From Clostridium sp. E02 (GTDB lineage: Bacteria; Bacillota; Clostridia; Lachnospirales; Lachnospiraceae), in the NCBI RefSeq assembly GCF_003833015.1, contig NZ_RJLQ01000006.1, forward strand, positions 119,158 to 183,157: a DNA stretch of 64,000 nucleotides, given 5' to 3'. Both the position numbers and the translations under genes were made by a program. This document shows, piece after piece, positions 45,033 to 54,092 of this stretch; within the stretch, counting starts at the first letter, position 1, and each line of letters begins with the position of its first letter. The notes beneath the pieces are model-generated. The model ran no database searches, was not told where the DNA came from, and saw nothing but the letters and a program-made list of their open reading frames with translations.

Positions 45033-47018
45033 TTAATCTTTTAGCTCCTGCAGCATCTTCTTTATGAGAACCATACGATCACGAAGCAAAGCCGCCTCTT
45101 CAAAATTAAGCTCTGCTGCTGCCTGATGCATCCTCTTTGTAAGCTCTTTGGAAAGTTTTTCCAGTTCCTTGGCATCCATAGATTCCGGATCCTTTTTAAA
45201 GTCCTTCTCTTTTTTTATGACTGACTTAGATATGGCAATCAGATCTCGAACAGCTTTTTTAATGGTGGTGGGAGTAATCCCATGATCTTCGTTATATTTC
45301 ATCTGGATTTCTCTTCTTCGGTTGGTTTCCCCTATAGCCACTTTCATGGAGTCCGTTATTTTATCTGCATACATAATAACATGTCCATCCGAGTTTCTTG
45401 CCGCCCTGCCTACCGTCTGAATCAATGACGTCTCGGAACGCAAAAAACCTTCTTTGTCTGCATCTAATATGGCAACCAACGTGATTTCAGGTATATCAAG
45501 TCCTTCCCGCAATAGATTGATTCCCACTAATACATCAAAGACATCCAACCGCATATCCCGGATTATTTCAGATCGTTCCAGTGTGTCAATATCCGAGTGA
45601 AGATACTTAATCCGGATTCCCACATCCCTCATATAATCCGTAAGATCCTCTGCCATACGCTTCGTCAAAGTTGTGATTAAAACTTTGTTCTTCTTTTCAA
45701 TTTCCTTATTCACTTCAGATACGAGGTCATCAATCTGTCCTTTTACCGGTCGCACATCAATCACAGGGTCTAAAAGGCCCGTGGGACGAATGATCTGTTC
45801 CACCCGAAGCAGTTCATGCTCTGCCTCATAAACAGATGGAGTTGCCGAAACAAACATCATCTGATTGATCTTTGTCTCAAACTCTCCAAAATTAAGAGGA
45901 CGGTTATCTAAAGCCGACGGTAGTCGAAAGCCAAAATTCACCAAAGTAGTCTTCCTCGACCGGTCTCCGGCAAACATTCCCCTTATCTGTGGCAGGGTAA
46001 TATGGGATTCATCTACTATAATCAAAAAATCTTCCGGAAAATAATCAATTAAAGTATAGGAAGGTTCTCCCGGTTTGCTGCCGGTTAAATGCCTAGAGTA
46101 ATTTTCAATTCCAGAACAAAATCCTGTTTCCTTCATCATCTCCACATCAAAATTAGTCCGTTCTGCTATTCTCTGGGCTTCTAATAACTTATCCTCACTT
46201 TTAAAATGTTCCACCTGATCCTTTAATTCTGTTAAAATCGTTTCAGTCGCCAATTCCATCTTGTCCTTAGATACTACATAGTGGGAAGCAGGGAAAATCG
46301 CCACATGACCAAGTTCTGATCTGATTTCTCCCGTCAGAGTATCGATTTCAGTGATCCGGTCCACCTCATCTCCGAAAAATTCAATCCGATAAGCCTCACT
46401 TCCAGAGTATGACGGGAATATCTCAACTACATCTCCCCTGACACGAAAGGTTCCCCGCTTAAAATCCATGTCATTCCGGCTATACTGGATATCAATCAAC
46501 TTATGAATCACATCATCACGATCTTTTTCCATCCCAGGTCTTAAGGAAATCACCATTTCCTGATAATCAATCGGACTTCCAAGACCATATATACAGGAAA
46601 CAGAGGCAACAATGATTACATCTTCCCGTTCTGAAAGTGCAGCCGTAGCCGAATGGCGCAGCTTGTCTATCTCATCATTGATTGCCGAATCTTTTTCAAT
46701 GTAAGTGTCTGTAGAAGGAACATAGGCTTCCGGCTGATAATAATCGTAATAAGATACAAAATATTCCACCGCATTTTCGGGAAAAAACTCTTTAAATTCA
46801 CTATAAAGCTGAGCCGCCAGAGTTTTATTGTGTGCGATAATAAGGGTTGGTTTTTGAACTTTCTGTATGACGTTTGCCATGGTAAACGTCTTTCCGGAAC
46901 CGGTCACTCCAAGTAATGTCTGGAACTGATTCCCTTCTTCAAACCCTTGAACAAGCTGCTCTATGGCTTTTGGCTGGTCACCAGTGGGTTTGTATTCTGA
47001 TTGCAGTTTAAACTCCAT
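45033..47018 (-). CDS. uvrB: Excinuclease ABC subunit B
   Basis: 661 residues from ATG 47018 (GGAGGTG site). The Walker [15 protein letters not shown], the beta-hairpin [20 protein letters not shown], the helicase motifs [13 protein letters not shown] and [10 protein letters not shown] and the C-terminal UVR domain ([20 protein letters not shown]) are all present. UvrB verifies DNA lesions and hands them to UvrC. uvrA is not in the window. Confidence 0.98.
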   Translation of the reverse strand: MEFKLQSEYKPTGDQPKAIEQLVQGFEEGNQFQTLLGVTGSGKTFTMANVIQKVQKPTLIIAHNKTLAAQLYSEFKEFFPENAVEYFVSYYDYYQPEAYVPSTDTYIEKDSAINDEIDKLRHSATAALSEREDVIIVASVSCIYGLGSPIDYQEMVISLRPGMEKDRDDVIHKLIDIQYSRNDMDFKRGTFRVRGDVVEIFPSYSGSEAYRIEFFGDEVDRITEIDTLTGEIRSELGHVAIFPASHYVVSKDKMELATETILTELKDQVEHFKSEDKLLEAQRIAERTNFDVEMMKETGFCSGIENYSRHLTGSKPGEPSYTLIDYFPEDFLIIVDESHITLPQIRGMFAGDRSRKTTLVNFGFRLPSALDNRPLNFGEFETKINQMMFVSATPSVYEAEHELLRVEQIIRPTGLLDPVIDVRPVKGQIDDLVSEVNKEIEKKNKVLITTLTKRMAEDLTDYMRDVGIRIKYLHSDIDTLERSEIIRDMRLDVFDVLVGINLLREGLDIPEITLVAILDADKEGFLRSETSLIQTVGRAARNSDGHVIMYADKITDSMKVAIGETNRRREIQMKYNEDHGITPTTIKKAVRDLIAISKSVIKKEKDFKKDPESMDAKELEKLSKELTKRMHQAAAELNFEEAALLRDRMVLIKKMLQELKD

Positions 47019-47119
47019 GATTTTCACCTCCAAGATCTGTTTTGACTGATTATAACACAGGGCTAGAAAATTGTATAGCCCAAACAGAACATCTGTTCAT
47101 CTAAAAAAAGAGAAATAAA

Positions 47120-47148
47120 TTGTAATTTGTCCTTTTTTGTTATATCAT
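47120..47148 (+). promoter_or_regulatory. Sigma-A-type promoter for the threonine aldolase gene
   Basis: TTGTAA (47120-47125) and TATCAT (47143-47148) are 17 bases apart. The AGGAGG site and ATG 47184 follow at normal distance. Confidence 0.6.
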
Positions 47149-47183
47149 ACTTCTTATACAAACTTACAGTAGGAGGATATGAT

Positions 47184-48206
47184 ATGTATAGCTTTCAAAA
47201 TGACTACAGCGAAGGGGCACATCCGAAAATACTGGATGCTATGATAAAATCAAACTTAGTTCAAAATACAGGCTATGGTATGGATGACCACTGCAGTCAT
47301 GCCAGGGAACTAATTCAAGAAGAGATTCACCGCTATGATGTGGATATTCATTTTATTGTAGGCGGTACGCAAACGAACTTAATTACCATCGGTACCGCAC
47401 TTCGTCCATGGCAAGCTGTTATCTGCACGGACAAAGGGCATATTAATGTCCATGAAACAGGCGCCATAGAAGCAACGGGTCATAAGGTACTGGCTATGCC
47501 TTGCAAAGATGGGAAACTTTCTCCAGCAGAGATTCAAAAAGCTATGGATTTACACACAGATGAACATATGGTACAGCCAAAAATGGTTTATATTTCAAAT
47601 TCTACTGAAATAGGAACTCAATATACCAAATCAGAACTGGAGGCCATTCATCATTTTTGCCGTCAGAATGATTTATATCTGTTCCTTGACGGTGCTCGTA
47701 TTGCTTCTGCACTTACAAGCCCTGAGAATGATCTGACCCTGCAAGATATTGCCAGACTAACAGATGTTTTTTACATCGGAGGAACAAAGGCTGGTGCATT
47801 GTTTGGAGAGGCTCTTATTATCTGTCACCCAGAACTAAAACCAAACTTTCGATTTATGGTAAAACAGCGCGGTGCTCTGCTTGCCAAAGGCTGGCTCCTT
47901 GGTATCCAGTTTGAAGAACTGTTTACCGATCAGTTGTTCTACGATCTGGCTGCCCACGCCAATGAGATGGCGATAATCCTAAAAAAAGGAATTGAAGAAT
48001 GTGGTTATTCCTTTGCCTACCACTCGAATACCAATCAGCTATTTCCAGTATTTTCAGACGATATAATCGCTAAATTGGAAAAAGAATTTCTTTTTTCCAT
48101 ACAGGAACGTATGGATGACAGCCATTGTGCAATCCGTCTGGTAACATCCTGGGCTACCAAAGAAGCGTCCTGCCGCGAGTTTATAAAAGTACTTCACTCC
48201 TGCTAA
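47184..48206 (+). CDS. ltaE: Low-specificity L-threonine aldolase (beta-eliminating lyase family)
   Basis: 340 residues, fold type I PLP enzyme. The PLP-binding lysine is in FYIGGTKAGALFGEAL near residue 205; FLDGARIASAL and CTDKGHINVHETGAIEATGH are other family landmarks. It cleaves threonine or allo-threonine to glycine and acetaldehyde. ATG 47184 is used because AGGAGG precedes it. It is the only plus-strand gene between minus-strand uvrB and ctpA. Confidence 0.88.
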   Translation: MYSFQNDYSEGAHPKILDAMIKSNLVQNTGYGMDDHCSHARELIQEEIHRYDVDIHFIVGGTQTNLITIGTALRPWQAVICTDKGHINVHETGAIEATGHKVLAMPCKDGKLSPAEIQKAMDLHTDEHMVQPKMVYISNSTEIGTQYTKSELEAIHHFCRQNDLYLFLDGARIASALTSPENDLTLQDIARLTDVFYIGGTKAGALFGEALIICHPELKPNFRFMVKQRGALLAKGWLLGIQFEELFTDQLFYDLAAHANEMAIILKKGIEECGYSFAYHSNTNQLFPVFSDDIIAKLEKEFLFSIQERMDDSHCAIRLVTSWATKEASCREFIKVLHSC

Positions 48207-48236
48207 AACAGAATGAAAGATTACATTTAAGATAAA

Positions 48237-48275
48237 AAGCCCTCCCGCCGTCAAGACCATGACTGCGGAGGGCTT
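48237..48275. terminator. Bidirectional terminator between ltaE and the S41 protease gene
   Basis: AAGCCCTCC(C)GC pairs with GCGGAGGGCTT, and inner bases extend the stem. T-runs exist on both strands (ATATTTTT on plus, TTTTTATC on minus), which suits the convergent genes. Confidence 0.9.
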
Positions 48276-48288
48276 ATATTTTTACATT

Positions 48289-49590
48289 TTAATGCTGTAA
48301 TGTTTTTATCGCTTCTTTCAACTGATTATCTTCATCATGTTCAATTTTGATTTTACTTTCCAGTGATTCGTCTAATTCAACCTTAACATCTGGTTCCAAT
48401 CCTTTTCCATGAAGATCAAATCCACTTGGCGTATAATAATGAGCAATTGTAAGCTTAATGGCAGTTCCTTTATCTAATGGAAATGATGTTTGGACAATAC
48501 CTTTTCCAAACGTCTTCGTTCCAACTAACTTTGCTTTTCCATACGCTTTTAATGCCCCGGAAAAAACTTCGGATGCGCTGGCTGATTGCCCGTTTACCAG
48601 GATTGCCATCGGTAGATCCACTTCATGCCTATCCGAAGTATAATACTGTTCCCCATTTCCATTTTTATCTGCCATATAGACCAAAAGTGTTTTGTTCTTT
48701 TTGGTACGAACAAGATTAGGATCTCCTTTTATAGAAAGATTGTCAGGGAGAATGTAATCTAGCATAGACACGACAGAATCTACCAGACCACCAGGATTAT
48801 TTCTAAGATCAACGATCATTTTTTTCATTCCCTGCTTTTCTAAATCATCAATTGCACCTTTAAACTGGTCTGGAGTCACCGTATCAAACTGGCTTACCGC
48901 AATGTAACCCACATGATCTGCCAGCATCTCATATTCTACCGTAGGAACCGTGATCTGTCTTCGTTCCATTGTCATATCAATATATTTCCGAGTATCCTTC
49001 CTTAAAACGGTTAAGGTAACAGGTGTTCCCTCTTCTCCTTTGATATGGTCCTTTATTACTAGTTCTACGTCCATACCGGATACTTCCTTATCGCCCACTT
49101 TATAGAGCACATCGCCAGGTAACATTCCTGCCTCCGCTCCTGGAGTTCCTCCAAAAACTTTCGTAACTGTGATGAGTCCAGTCTTTACATTCTGGCTCAC
49201 CATTACTCCGATTCCGCAATATTCTCCAGAAGTATCTTCCATAAGTTTCTGATATTCCTCAGCCGTATAATACACAGTATAGGGATCCCCTAGTCCATAA
49301 AGCATTCCTTTATAAATCCCGTCTTCTACCTTTGTCTTATCTTCGTCAAAAAGGTAATACTTATCAATTACACTTTGTATGGTCTGAATCTTAGCATTGA
49401 TACGATCCATGTTAAGATTGCGTTCCTGATTATCCGCATGAATGGATTCAGCGGTCTGCCCCTTTCCATCCATTGCGGCTCTTCCAATCAAAAAGATCCC
49501 CAAAGACATTCCCACAATTACAAGGCCAGCCAAAGCTGTCAGCAATGCCCCGACTAGAGCACCTTTCCAAAATTTATTCTTACTATCCAC
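48289..49590 (-). CDS. S41 family carboxy-terminal processing protease (CtpA-like)
   Basis: 433 residues. A signal anchor near residues 12-34 precedes a PDZ domain (GIGVMVSQNVKTGLITVTKV, then GMLPGDVLYKVG) and the S41 catalytic domain with Ser in VNGQSASASEVFSGAL and Lys in GTKTFGKGIVQTS. It acts outside the membrane. It directly follows the M23 hydrolase gene (22-base gap), which suggests that it processes or regulates wall hydrolases together with FtsEX. Confidence 0.93.
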   Translation of the reverse strand: MDSKNKFWKGALVGALLTALAGLVIVGMSLGIFLIGRAAMDGKGQTAESIHADNQERNLNMDRINAKIQTIQSVIDKYYLFDEDKTKVEDGIYKGMLYGLGDPYTVYYTAEEYQKLMEDTSGEYCGIGVMVSQNVKTGLITVTKVFGGTPGAEAGMLPGDVLYKVGDKEVSGMDVELVIKDHIKGEEGTPVTLTVLRKDTRKYIDMTMERRQITVPTVEYEMLADHVGYIAVSQFDTVTPDQFKGAIDDLEKQGMKKMIVDLRNNPGGLVDSVVSMLDYILPDNLSIKGDPNLVRTKKNKTLLVYMADKNGNGEQYYTSDRHEVDLPMAILVNGQSASASEVFSGALKAYGKAKLVGTKTFGKGIVQTSFPLDKGTAIKLTIAHYYTPSGFDLHGKGLEPDVKVELDESLESKIKIEHDEDNQLKEAIKTLQH

Positions 49591-49612
49591 TGTTATTCTC
49601 CTATCTAGCTCT

Positions 49613-50815
49613 TTATGGGCTTACATAATTCATCGGATTTACATAAATGCCATTGACTCTGATCCCAAAATGGAGATGTGATCCAGTCGAATATCCGGTT
49701 GATCCCACTTTTGCAATTACCTGCCCCTGAGACACTTCATCACCTGCTGAAACCAAACGTTCAGAACTGTGCATATAAACGGTATAAATGCCTCCACCAT
49801 GATGTATCATGATATAGTTACCAGCAGAATAACTGTATGTAGATATGGTGACAGTTCCTGATGCAGATGCTATGATATTAACTCCCACCGCTGCTCCGAT
49901 GTCAATTCCCTGATGATTGGAGGATGCTCCCTCCGTAGGTGATTCTCTATCTCCAAAACCAGAAGTGATTCTACTAGAAGATGGACAGGGCCATTCAAGA
50001 TTAATATTCCCGATCCCTACTGTATTATACCTTTTTCCAGCTTGTTGGGCCGCCTTCTGCGCTTCTTCCTCTTTCTTTTTTATCAAAGCCTCTATTTCTT
50101 TCATTTTCTGTTCCTGAGCAGCAATGTCTTTTTCCAGTGTACTCAAGTGATCCTTGCCTTTGTCAATGCGGATTTCATAGCCTGAAAGTTCATTGTTTTT
50201 TGCTACCAACAAACGCTCCATATCGCCTTTCTTTTCCTCTGCGGACAATCGGAGCTCCATTAGTTTTTTATGCTCTTTCTCTAAAACTGCTTCTCTCTTC
50301 TTAACCTCTTCTTTGGAACGTTTAAATTCCTCTAACATTTTTCTATCATATGCCGCGATAGACCGTATATATTCCACCCGGTTAAAAAGTTGGGTGAGAT
50401 CTTGAGACCGAAACAATAAGTCTAAATAATTCGTCTCACCCTTTTCATACATATACTGAATTCGAAGCTTCATGTCCCGGTACTGCTTTTTCTCCAGATT
50501 TTTTGCAACCTCTAAATCTGACTGGGCAATCGCTCGTTCTTCTTCTTTTGTGGATATCTGAGAATTTAGTGCAGACAACTGCTTGTTCAGAGAATTAAGC
50601 TCAACATCTAGTTTCTCTACATATTTGGCAACGTTTGATTTTAACTGGTCAAGTTGTTTCAGTGTAGTCTCCAGTTCCTTTTTTTCTTCTTCCATGGAAC
50701 CAGCCTTTTTCTTTGCATCGTTCATCTCAGTCTTTGTCGCATAGGAAGGAAATATACATGATATGGCAATCAGGCATCCAATGAATCCTCCCAACAGCCA
50801 ACTTCCTAATTTCAT
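49613..50815 (-). CDS. EnvC/PcsB-like murein hydrolase with M23 domain
   Basis: 400 residues. A signal sequence near 5-24 is followed by a long coiled coil (about 30-260, e.g. KKELETTLKQLDQLKSNVAK) and a C-terminal M23 peptidase domain. Zinc ligands HQGIDIGAAVG and GSHLHFGIRVNG are intact, so the domain should be catalytically active. In other bacteria such coiled-coil hydrolases are controlled by FtsEX, whose genes lie directly upstream. Confidence 0.92.
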   Translation of the reverse strand: MKLGSWLLGGFIGCLIAISCIFPSYATKTEMNDAKKKAGSMEEEKKELETTLKQLDQLKSNVAKYVEKLDVELNSLNKQLSALNSQISTKEEERAIAQSDLEVAKNLEKKQYRDMKLRIQYMYEKGETNYLDLLFRSQDLTQLFNRVEYIRSIAAYDRKMLEEFKRSKEEVKKREAVLEKEHKKLMELRLSAEEKKGDMERLLVAKNNELSGYEIRIDKGKDHLSTLEKDIAAQEQKMKEIEALIKKKEEEAQKAAQQAGKRYNTVGIGNINLEWPCPSSSRITSGFGDRESPTEGASSNHQGIDIGAAVGVNIIASASGTVTISTYSYSAGNYIMIHHGGGIYTVYMHSSERLVSAGDEVSQGQVIAKVGSTGYSTGSHLHFGIRVNGIYVNPMNYVSP

Positions 50816-50827
50816 GAAGAGTTCCTC

Positions 50828-51736
50828 TTAAACTTTCAAATGTTTGCGTATGGTAAAAAAGCTGACAAAAAATCCGATTCCCAGTCCAAGGGATATGGCA
50901 GTTGCAGCCATATACGGAAAAATGGCTTCCACCGGAAGGAATTGAAAAAGCCCTGATAAAATTTGAAATCTGGTTATTACATATTCAACAGCTGACCGAT
51001 ATAAAAAGTAGATCGCGATCAAAGGGATGGAGGCCCCCACCAGACCAATTATGACTCCTTCCACTACAAAGGGTGCCCGAATCATGTAATTGGTTGCACC
51101 AATCAATTTCATAATTTCATTCTCGGTCTTTCTAAATGCCGCTGCAACCGAAATGGTGTTACTTATAAGAAAGATAGCAACTGCCAGCAAGACGCCGATG
51201 ATCAGCATAGATAAAATCCCAATCACATGATTTAGACTATTAAGTCCTTCTGCTGCAGTTTTGGAGTAATTTACTTTCCTTACTCCATCTAGCCCCTTTA
51301 ACCACTGGACAATTTGACCTTGATCGACCAAATCATTTAAAAATATGGAATAGGAAGATGAATTCGCCAATGGATTCTCAGCTTCAAATCCCTCTGCTAA
51401 ATCCTGCATATCCCCGAAATATTCCTTCTTTGCCTCTTCCCAGGCTTCGTCTGCTGAGGTAAACGTTACCTCTTTTACTTCTTCTCTTGCCTTGATTTCA
51501 TTTCCAATTTCTTTGATCTTATTTATATCAAGCCCTTGTTGAAAAAAGACAGTAATCCCAACAGTACTTTCTGTATTTTTGACCATATACTGTAAATTGA
51601 TTACAATTGAGAAGAAAAGGCAAAATAAAAAGATACAGGCAGAAACCGTAGCAATGGATGCCATTGAAAATAGAATATTTTTACAGATATTAACAATCCC
51701 CTGTTTCATGCAATAAAAAAATGTACTAATCCTCAT
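50828..51736 (-). CDS. ftsX: Cell division protein FtsX
   Basis: 302 residues from ATG 51736, inside the end of ftsE (11-base overlap). Four membrane helices with a large extracellular loop (about 50-165) between the first two, and the FtsX region KTENEIMKLIGATNYMIRAP. With FtsE it transmits ATP-driven changes to extracellular wall hydrolases. An in-frame ATG at 51760 lies within ftsE and is not preferred. Confidence 0.95.
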   Translation of the reverse strand: MRISTFFYCMKQGIVNICKNILFSMASIATVSACIFLFCLFFSIVINLQYMVKNTESTVGITVFFQQGLDINKIKEIGNEIKAREEVKEVTFTSADEAWEEAKKEYFGDMQDLAEGFEAENPLANSSSYSIFLNDLVDQGQIVQWLKGLDGVRKVNYSKTAAEGLNSLNHVIGILSMLIIGVLLAVAIFLISNTISVAAAFRKTENEIMKLIGATNYMIRAPFVVEGVIIGLVGASIPLIAIYFLYRSAVEYVITRFQILSGLFQFLPVEAIFPYMAATAISLGLGIGFFVSFFTIRKHLKV

Positions 51737-52412
51737 ATGTATAACCGCCTTTTTTCTCATCGCTTACAATGGTTCCACGGTCCATCACAATAACCCGTTT
51801 TTTCATCCGATCTACGATTTCCTGGCTATGAGTAACAACAATTACTGTAGTTCCCCGTTTATTAATCTCACTTAAAAGCTTCATGATCTCTCCGGAGTTA
51901 TGTCCGTCTAGATTTCCAGTTGGTTCATCTGCCAGCAAAATTTCAGGGCGGTTTATCAATGCCCTGGCGATTGCCACTCGCTGCTGCTCTCCCCCAGATA
52001 ATTGCTGGGGATTAAATTTGTATTTAGAGGAAAGACCCACCATCTTTAACATAGCGGGAACCGACTCTTTTATACTTCTTGTAGATGCACCGATGACTCT
52101 TTGTGCAAAAGCAACATTCTCATAGACATTCCGATCCTTTAATAGACGGAAATCCTGGAAAATCATTCCCAGTTTACGTCTGTATTTTGGTATGAAACGC
52201 CTTGGCATCTTGCCCAAATTCATATCATTAACAATTATTTTGCCGGAGGTGGGTTCTACTTCTTTTAGTAACATTTTCAAAAGAGTCGATTTCCCAGAAC
52301 CGCTGCGGCCAACGATAAACACAAATTCTCCGTCAGCCACTGTCATACTGATATTTTTAAGTGCTTTATTCCCGGCTTCATATGTTTTACTTACATTCCA
52401 TAATTCAATCAT
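51726..52412 (-). CDS. ftsE: Cell division ATP-binding protein FtsE
   Basis: 228 residues. Walker A is [14 protein letters not shown], signature [15 protein letters not shown], Walker [17 protein letters not shown] 52412 has AGAGGA upstream; a longer frame from 52439 adds nine residues without a site. Head of ftsE-ftsX-M23-S41. Immediately upstream is the 53-bp tandem repeat array, so its promoter must lie in or beyond that. Confidence 0.97.
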   Translation of the reverse strand: MIELWNVSKTYEAGNKALKNISMTVADGEFVFIVGRSGSGKSTLLKMLLKEVEPTSGKIIVNDMNLGKMPRRFIPKYRRKLGMIFQDFRLLKDRNVYENVAFAQRVIGASTRSIKESVPAMLKMVGLSSKYKFNPQQLSGGEQQRVAIARALINRPEILLADEPTGNLDGHNSGEIMKLLSEINKRGTTVIVVTHSQEIVDRMKKRVIVMDRGTIVSDEKKGGYTYED

Positions 52413-52469
52413 TTTAGTCCTCTGAATATTAGTACTCACATACTTTTTCTTATGAGAGATAGTTAGCTA

Positions 52470-52817
52470 TGCTCCGCTTCATTCCTTGCTTTTCCTATTG
52501 CGCAACCTCGATTCCACTACGCTTCATCTCGGCACTGCTTCTTTTCCGCATTGCGCAACCTCGATTCCGCTACGCTTCATCTCGACGTTGCTTCTTTTCC
52601 GCCTTGCGCAACCTCGATTCCACTACGCTTCATCTCGGCACTGCTTCTTTTCCGCATTGCGCAACCTCGATTCCACTACGCTTCATCTCGGCACTGCTTC
52701 TTTTCCGCATTGCGCAACCTCGATTCCGCTACGCTTCATCTCGACGTTGCTTCTTTTCCGCCTTGCGCAACCTCGATTCCGCTACGCTTCATCTCGGTTT
52801 TCGGGCTTCGCCCTATG
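52470..52817. repeat. 53-bp tandem repeat array (about six copies)
   Basis: Copies begin at 52500, 52553, 52606, 52659, 52712 and 52765, exactly 53 bases apart, with a degenerate partial copy at 52470-52499. Each starts GCGCAACCTCGATTCC and is joined to the next by the palindrome TTGCGCAA. Two variants exist (GGCACTG...GCATT and GACGTTG...GCCTT). The order A-B-A-A-B-B' suggests a 159-bp duplication. The array is GC-richer than its surroundings. All three plus-strand frames are open across it, but only because the repeat lacks stops. Confidence 0.95.
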
Positions 52818-52825
52818 AAAATTGT

Positions 52826-52872
52826 CACTAATACAGATGCTTGTGTGCAAGCACAACGCATCTGTATTAGTG
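52826..52872. repeat. Long imperfect hairpin beside the tandem array
   Basis: Perfect 15-base arms (52826-52840 and 52858-52872) are continued by TTGTG/CACAA after a one-base bulge, leaving a 6-base loop. It lies between the array and the 3' end of the PucR-type gene and could end that gene's mRNA, though no strong T-run follows. Confidence 0.7.
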
Positions 52873-52900
52873 CCACTTTTCGCAATGCTCATTGCCAACT

Positions 52901-53989
52901 TTAATAGTCTTGGTTTTCCATGTATTTCATATATTTTACTACCATAAGTGCAATCTTAAATGTGATTGCATCTTCGAATACACGTAAATCAAGTCCAGTA
53001 CTTTTTTGAAGTTTGTCCAGACGGTAAACAAGGGTATTTCTATGAATATAAAGCTGTCTGGATGTCTCGGACACATTCAGACTATTTTCAAAGAATTTAT
53101 TAATCGTCGTTAATGTCTCATCATCAAAATCATCTGGTGATTTCCCATCAAAAATTTCTTTGATAAACATACGGCATAAAGGCAGAGGAAGCTGATAAAT
53201 CAAACGACCAATTCCCAATTTGCTATAGGCAACTACATTTTTATTGCTATAGAAGATTTTACCTACATCCATTGCCATCTTGGCTTCCTTATAGGATCTG
53301 GAAACTTCTTTGATCTCGTTAACGATCGTACCAAATGCTACGTGTACCTGAGTCATCGCCTCTGTATTAAGCATGTCAAGAATGGTATTGGCTGTCTTTT
53401 CAAGATCGTCGTAAGTCTCGCCTTCTTTTACTTCTTTTACTAAGATAATATTCTTCTCGTCAACAGCAGTAACAAAGTCTTTCGTCTTTGCTGCAAATAA
53501 GTTTCGAACTGTTTCCAATGCATTCACATCTTTTTCATGCTGTGTTTCTATTATGAAAACAACCCTTCTGATATTGGTTTCAATATGAAGTTTTTTTGCT
53601 CTGTTATATATATCCACTAACAGTAGATTGTCCAATAAAAGATTCTTTATAAAATTGTCTTTGTCAAATCTTTCTTTATATGCAACTAAAAGACTCTGAA
53701 TTTGGAAGGAAGCTAATTTCCCTACCATATAAACGTCTTCACTTCCACCTCTTGCAAGGAGAATGTATTCCAATTGGTGCTCATCGAACACTTTAAAAAA
53801 CTGATATCCCTGGATCACCTGACTGTCAGCCGGAGATTCCACGAATGCCAGGATTGAACTCTCATAATCTTCCGCATCAGGAAATGTAGTTGCTAAAACC
53901 TTTCCTTCTGTATCACAAATACACAGATCAATTCTTGTTATTCCTTTTAATCCTTCAATGGTTGTTTGAAGTATTTGATTCGAAATCAT
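52901..53989 (-). CDS. PucR/CdaR-type transcriptional regulator
   Basis: 362 residues. The N-terminal half resembles the sugar-diacid recognition domain (ILQTTIEGLKGITRIDLCIC); a middle GGDEF-like region follows. The C-terminal helix-turn-helix is LNVSETSRQLYIHRNTLVYR, the PucR/CdaR HTH_30 motif, near residue 320. It is downstream of the MsmX-like ATPase gene in the same direction, separated by a terminator. The effector is unknown; it may control carbohydrate or diacid uptake. Confidence 0.85.
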   Translation of the reverse strand: MISNQILQTTIEGLKGITRIDLCICDTEGKVLATTFPDAEDYESSILAFVESPADSQVIQGYQFFKVFDEHQLEYILLARGGSEDVYMVGKLASFQIQSLLVAYKERFDKDNFIKNLLLDNLLLVDIYNRAKKLHIETNIRRVVFIIETQHEKDVNALETVRNLFAAKTKDFVTAVDEKNIILVKEVKEGETYDDLEKTANTILDMLNTEAMTQVHVAFGTIVNEIKEVSRSYKEAKMAMDVGKIFYSNKNVVAYSKLGIGRLIYQLPLPLCRMFIKEIFDGKSPDDFDDETLTTINKFFENSLNVSETSRQLYIHRNTLVYRLDKLQKSTGLDLRVFEDAITFKIALMVVKYMKYMENQDY

Positions 53990-54049
53990 GGCATATGCTC
54001 CTTTTTTCGTAAATTTACCTTATTCTATATTAAAGCAAAAAATAAAAAA

Positions 54050-54078
54050 AAGCAAGCGACTATAGCTCTCGCTTGCTT
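54050..54078 (-). terminator. Rho-independent terminator of the MsmX/UgpC-like gene
   Basis: AAGCAAGCGA (54050-54059) pairs perfectly with TCGCTTGCTT (54069-54078). On the minus strand TTTTTTTATTTTTT follows. Confidence 0.95.
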
Positions 54079-54092
54079 AAAATTTCATAAAT

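Noticed and set aside
52500..52817. CRISPR array
   Set aside because: Units are near-identical along their full length with no unique spacers, and no cas genes are present.
52469..52904. Three overlapping plus-strand open frames of 110-120 codons in the tandem array
   Set aside because: They arise because a stop-free 53-base unit repeats; 53 is not a multiple of three, so each unit is read in a different frame, and there is no ribosome binding site.
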